From Glycomyces xiaoerkulensis (GTDB lineage Bacteria > Actinomycetota > Actinomycetes > Mycobacteriales > Micromonosporaceae), in NCBI RefSeq assembly GCF_002798405.1, contig NZ_PGGV01000033.1:239308-303307 (forward strand): a stretch of 64,000 nucleotides of DNA, written 5' to 3'. Made by a program: the position numbers and the translations under genes. Below the pieces are notes generated by a model. The model was not told where the DNA came from, searched no databases, and saw nothing but the letters and a program-made list of their open reading frames with translations. Every line of letters begins with the position of its first letter. Within the stretch, counting starts at the first letter, position 1. Below are positions 63,525 to 64,000 of this stretch, piece after piece.

Positions 63525-63839
63525 ATGGAACCGACACTCGAGCGGGCGATCGGGCGCGTCGTCGAAGGCACGCGCCACTGGTCGCCCGCTCGCTGGTCTT
63601 CCGGCGGCAACGCCGAGGCGATGCACGCCCTCGTTCAGGCCCTGGCCGACCTCGACGCCGAAGCCGAAGGCGAGCCCCGACGCGAGGTTCCCCGCCTGGC
63701 CAGCGACCTCCACCTGCCCGACCAGCTCCAAGTGATCGGCCTCGACCTCCTCGACGTCGCCGACCGGCTGACCCCCGACCAGCAGAGCCGCATCGAAGAG
63801 GTAATCCGAGAGGCTCGCCAGACGCTCTTCCGCCCGTGA
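63525..63839 (+). CDS. Hypothetical protein
   Basis: 104 aa, acidic, mostly helical (for example IGRVVEGTRHWSPARWSSGG, then ADLDAEAEGEPRREVPRLAS). No signal peptide, membrane helix or known motif is seen. It follows the BI-1-family gene with 7 bp between them and good codon bias, so it is likely a real gene of unknown function. Confidence 0.7.
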   Translation: MEPTLERAIGRVVEGTRHWSPARWSSGGNAEAMHALVQALADLDAEAEGEPRREVPRLASDLHLPDQLQVIGLDLLDVADRLTPDQQSRIEEVIREARQTLFRP

Positions 63840-63937
63840 CCGCTGAGGGCGCGGGTTCACCTTCGGCTGTCGGGCGTGTGGTCGCACCGTCGGCTAGCAT
63901 CCGGCCCGGCTGAGCGGGAGCGTTTCCGGGTGCGGGC

Positions 63938-64000
63938 ATGACGGAGGGCTCGAACCCTCTCTTGGAGTTCGAGCTGAGCGCTCTGTGCTCACCCCCGCCG
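63938..64000 (+). CDS. Possible start of a gene cut by the right edge
   Basis: An ATG at 63938 opens a frame of 21 codons (MTEGSNPLLEFELSALCSPP) to the window end. TAGCAT at 63895-63900 is a possible -10 box, but no ribosome site is clear. Too short to recognise. Confidence 0.25.
   Translation, partial: MTEGSNPLLEFELSALCSPPP

Noticed and set aside
63938..63965. A tRNA T-arm-like sequence near the right edge
   Set aside because: On the minus strand GGTTCGAGCC looks like a T-loop, but no acceptor stem, D-arm or anticodon arm can be paired with it.

Overview
The window is about 70 % GC with actinobacterial gene order and gene families: a bldM-type orphan regulator, a tRNA-Leu(UAA) of the bldA type, DUF5319, GuaB3, a four-gene conservon (HATPase, roadblock, DUF742, GTPase), and a groES-groEL1 pair in which GroEL has a His-rich tail. 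This suggests a morphologically complex actinomycete. The order Glycomycetales or Micromonosporales is plausible, but that is a guess. Several genes (at least twelve) have a TANNNT box ending 6-7 nt before an ATG or GTG, the layout expected for leaderless transcripts.

Layout. 0-3.3 kb: a SigE-family sigma factor cut by the left edge, then a mini complex-I cluster nuoA-B-C-H without nuoD or the other subunits. 3.3-12 kb: core housekeeping genes, namely an FmdB-like zinc ribbon under a perfect CIRCE operator, 5-formyl-THF cyclo-ligase, a diguanylate cyclase, galU, moeA, a RimJ-like acetyltransferase, map, purK and purE. 12-13 kb: 15-bp tandem repeats, a broken small ORF and a VapBC-like toxin-antitoxin pair with an operator over its start codon. 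13-23.6 kb: a methyltransferase, CIRCE-controlled groES-groEL, an ABC-class ATPase, bldM, an amidase, DUF5319, guaB and guaB3. 23.6-31.2 kb: 23-bp repeats, two genes carrying three copies of an unrecognised membrane module, a large class III nucleotidyl cyclase-ATPase with a coupled 25-codon leader and a CRP-like site, and a membrane Ser/Thr kinase. 31.2-34.9 kb: class Ia nrdA-nrdB behind two NrdR boxes.

35.0-43.7 kb is accessory DNA next to tRNA-Arg(CCG). It holds decayed transposase and serine-recombinase pieces, an epoxide-hydrolase-like enzyme, a zinc alcohol dehydrogenase, a damaged CYP152-like P450, a small basic protein, a FUSC membrane protein and an SDR behind two operator-like palindromes. 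44-47.6 kb: a Cys-rich copper-storage-like protein, an LprG lipoprotein with a P55-like MFS exporter, a small acetyltransferase and a phosphohistidine-phosphatase-like protein. 48-54.5 kb: a complete oligopeptide ABC importer (binding protein, two permeases, two ATPases). 54.6-59.2 kb: tRNA-Leu(UAA) followed by the conservon, whose GTPase ORF has lost its expected stop and runs across the downstream GAF gene. 59.2-64 kb: an acyl-CoA dehydrogenase, a secreted 5'-nucleotidase, a BI-1-family membrane protein and a small hypothetical protein.

Most of the window is core chromosome. The least explained parts are the nuoABCH cluster, the triplicated membrane module, the repeat arrays at 12.0 and 23.6 kb, the cyclase leader with its CRP-like site, and the cvnD/GAF overlap.
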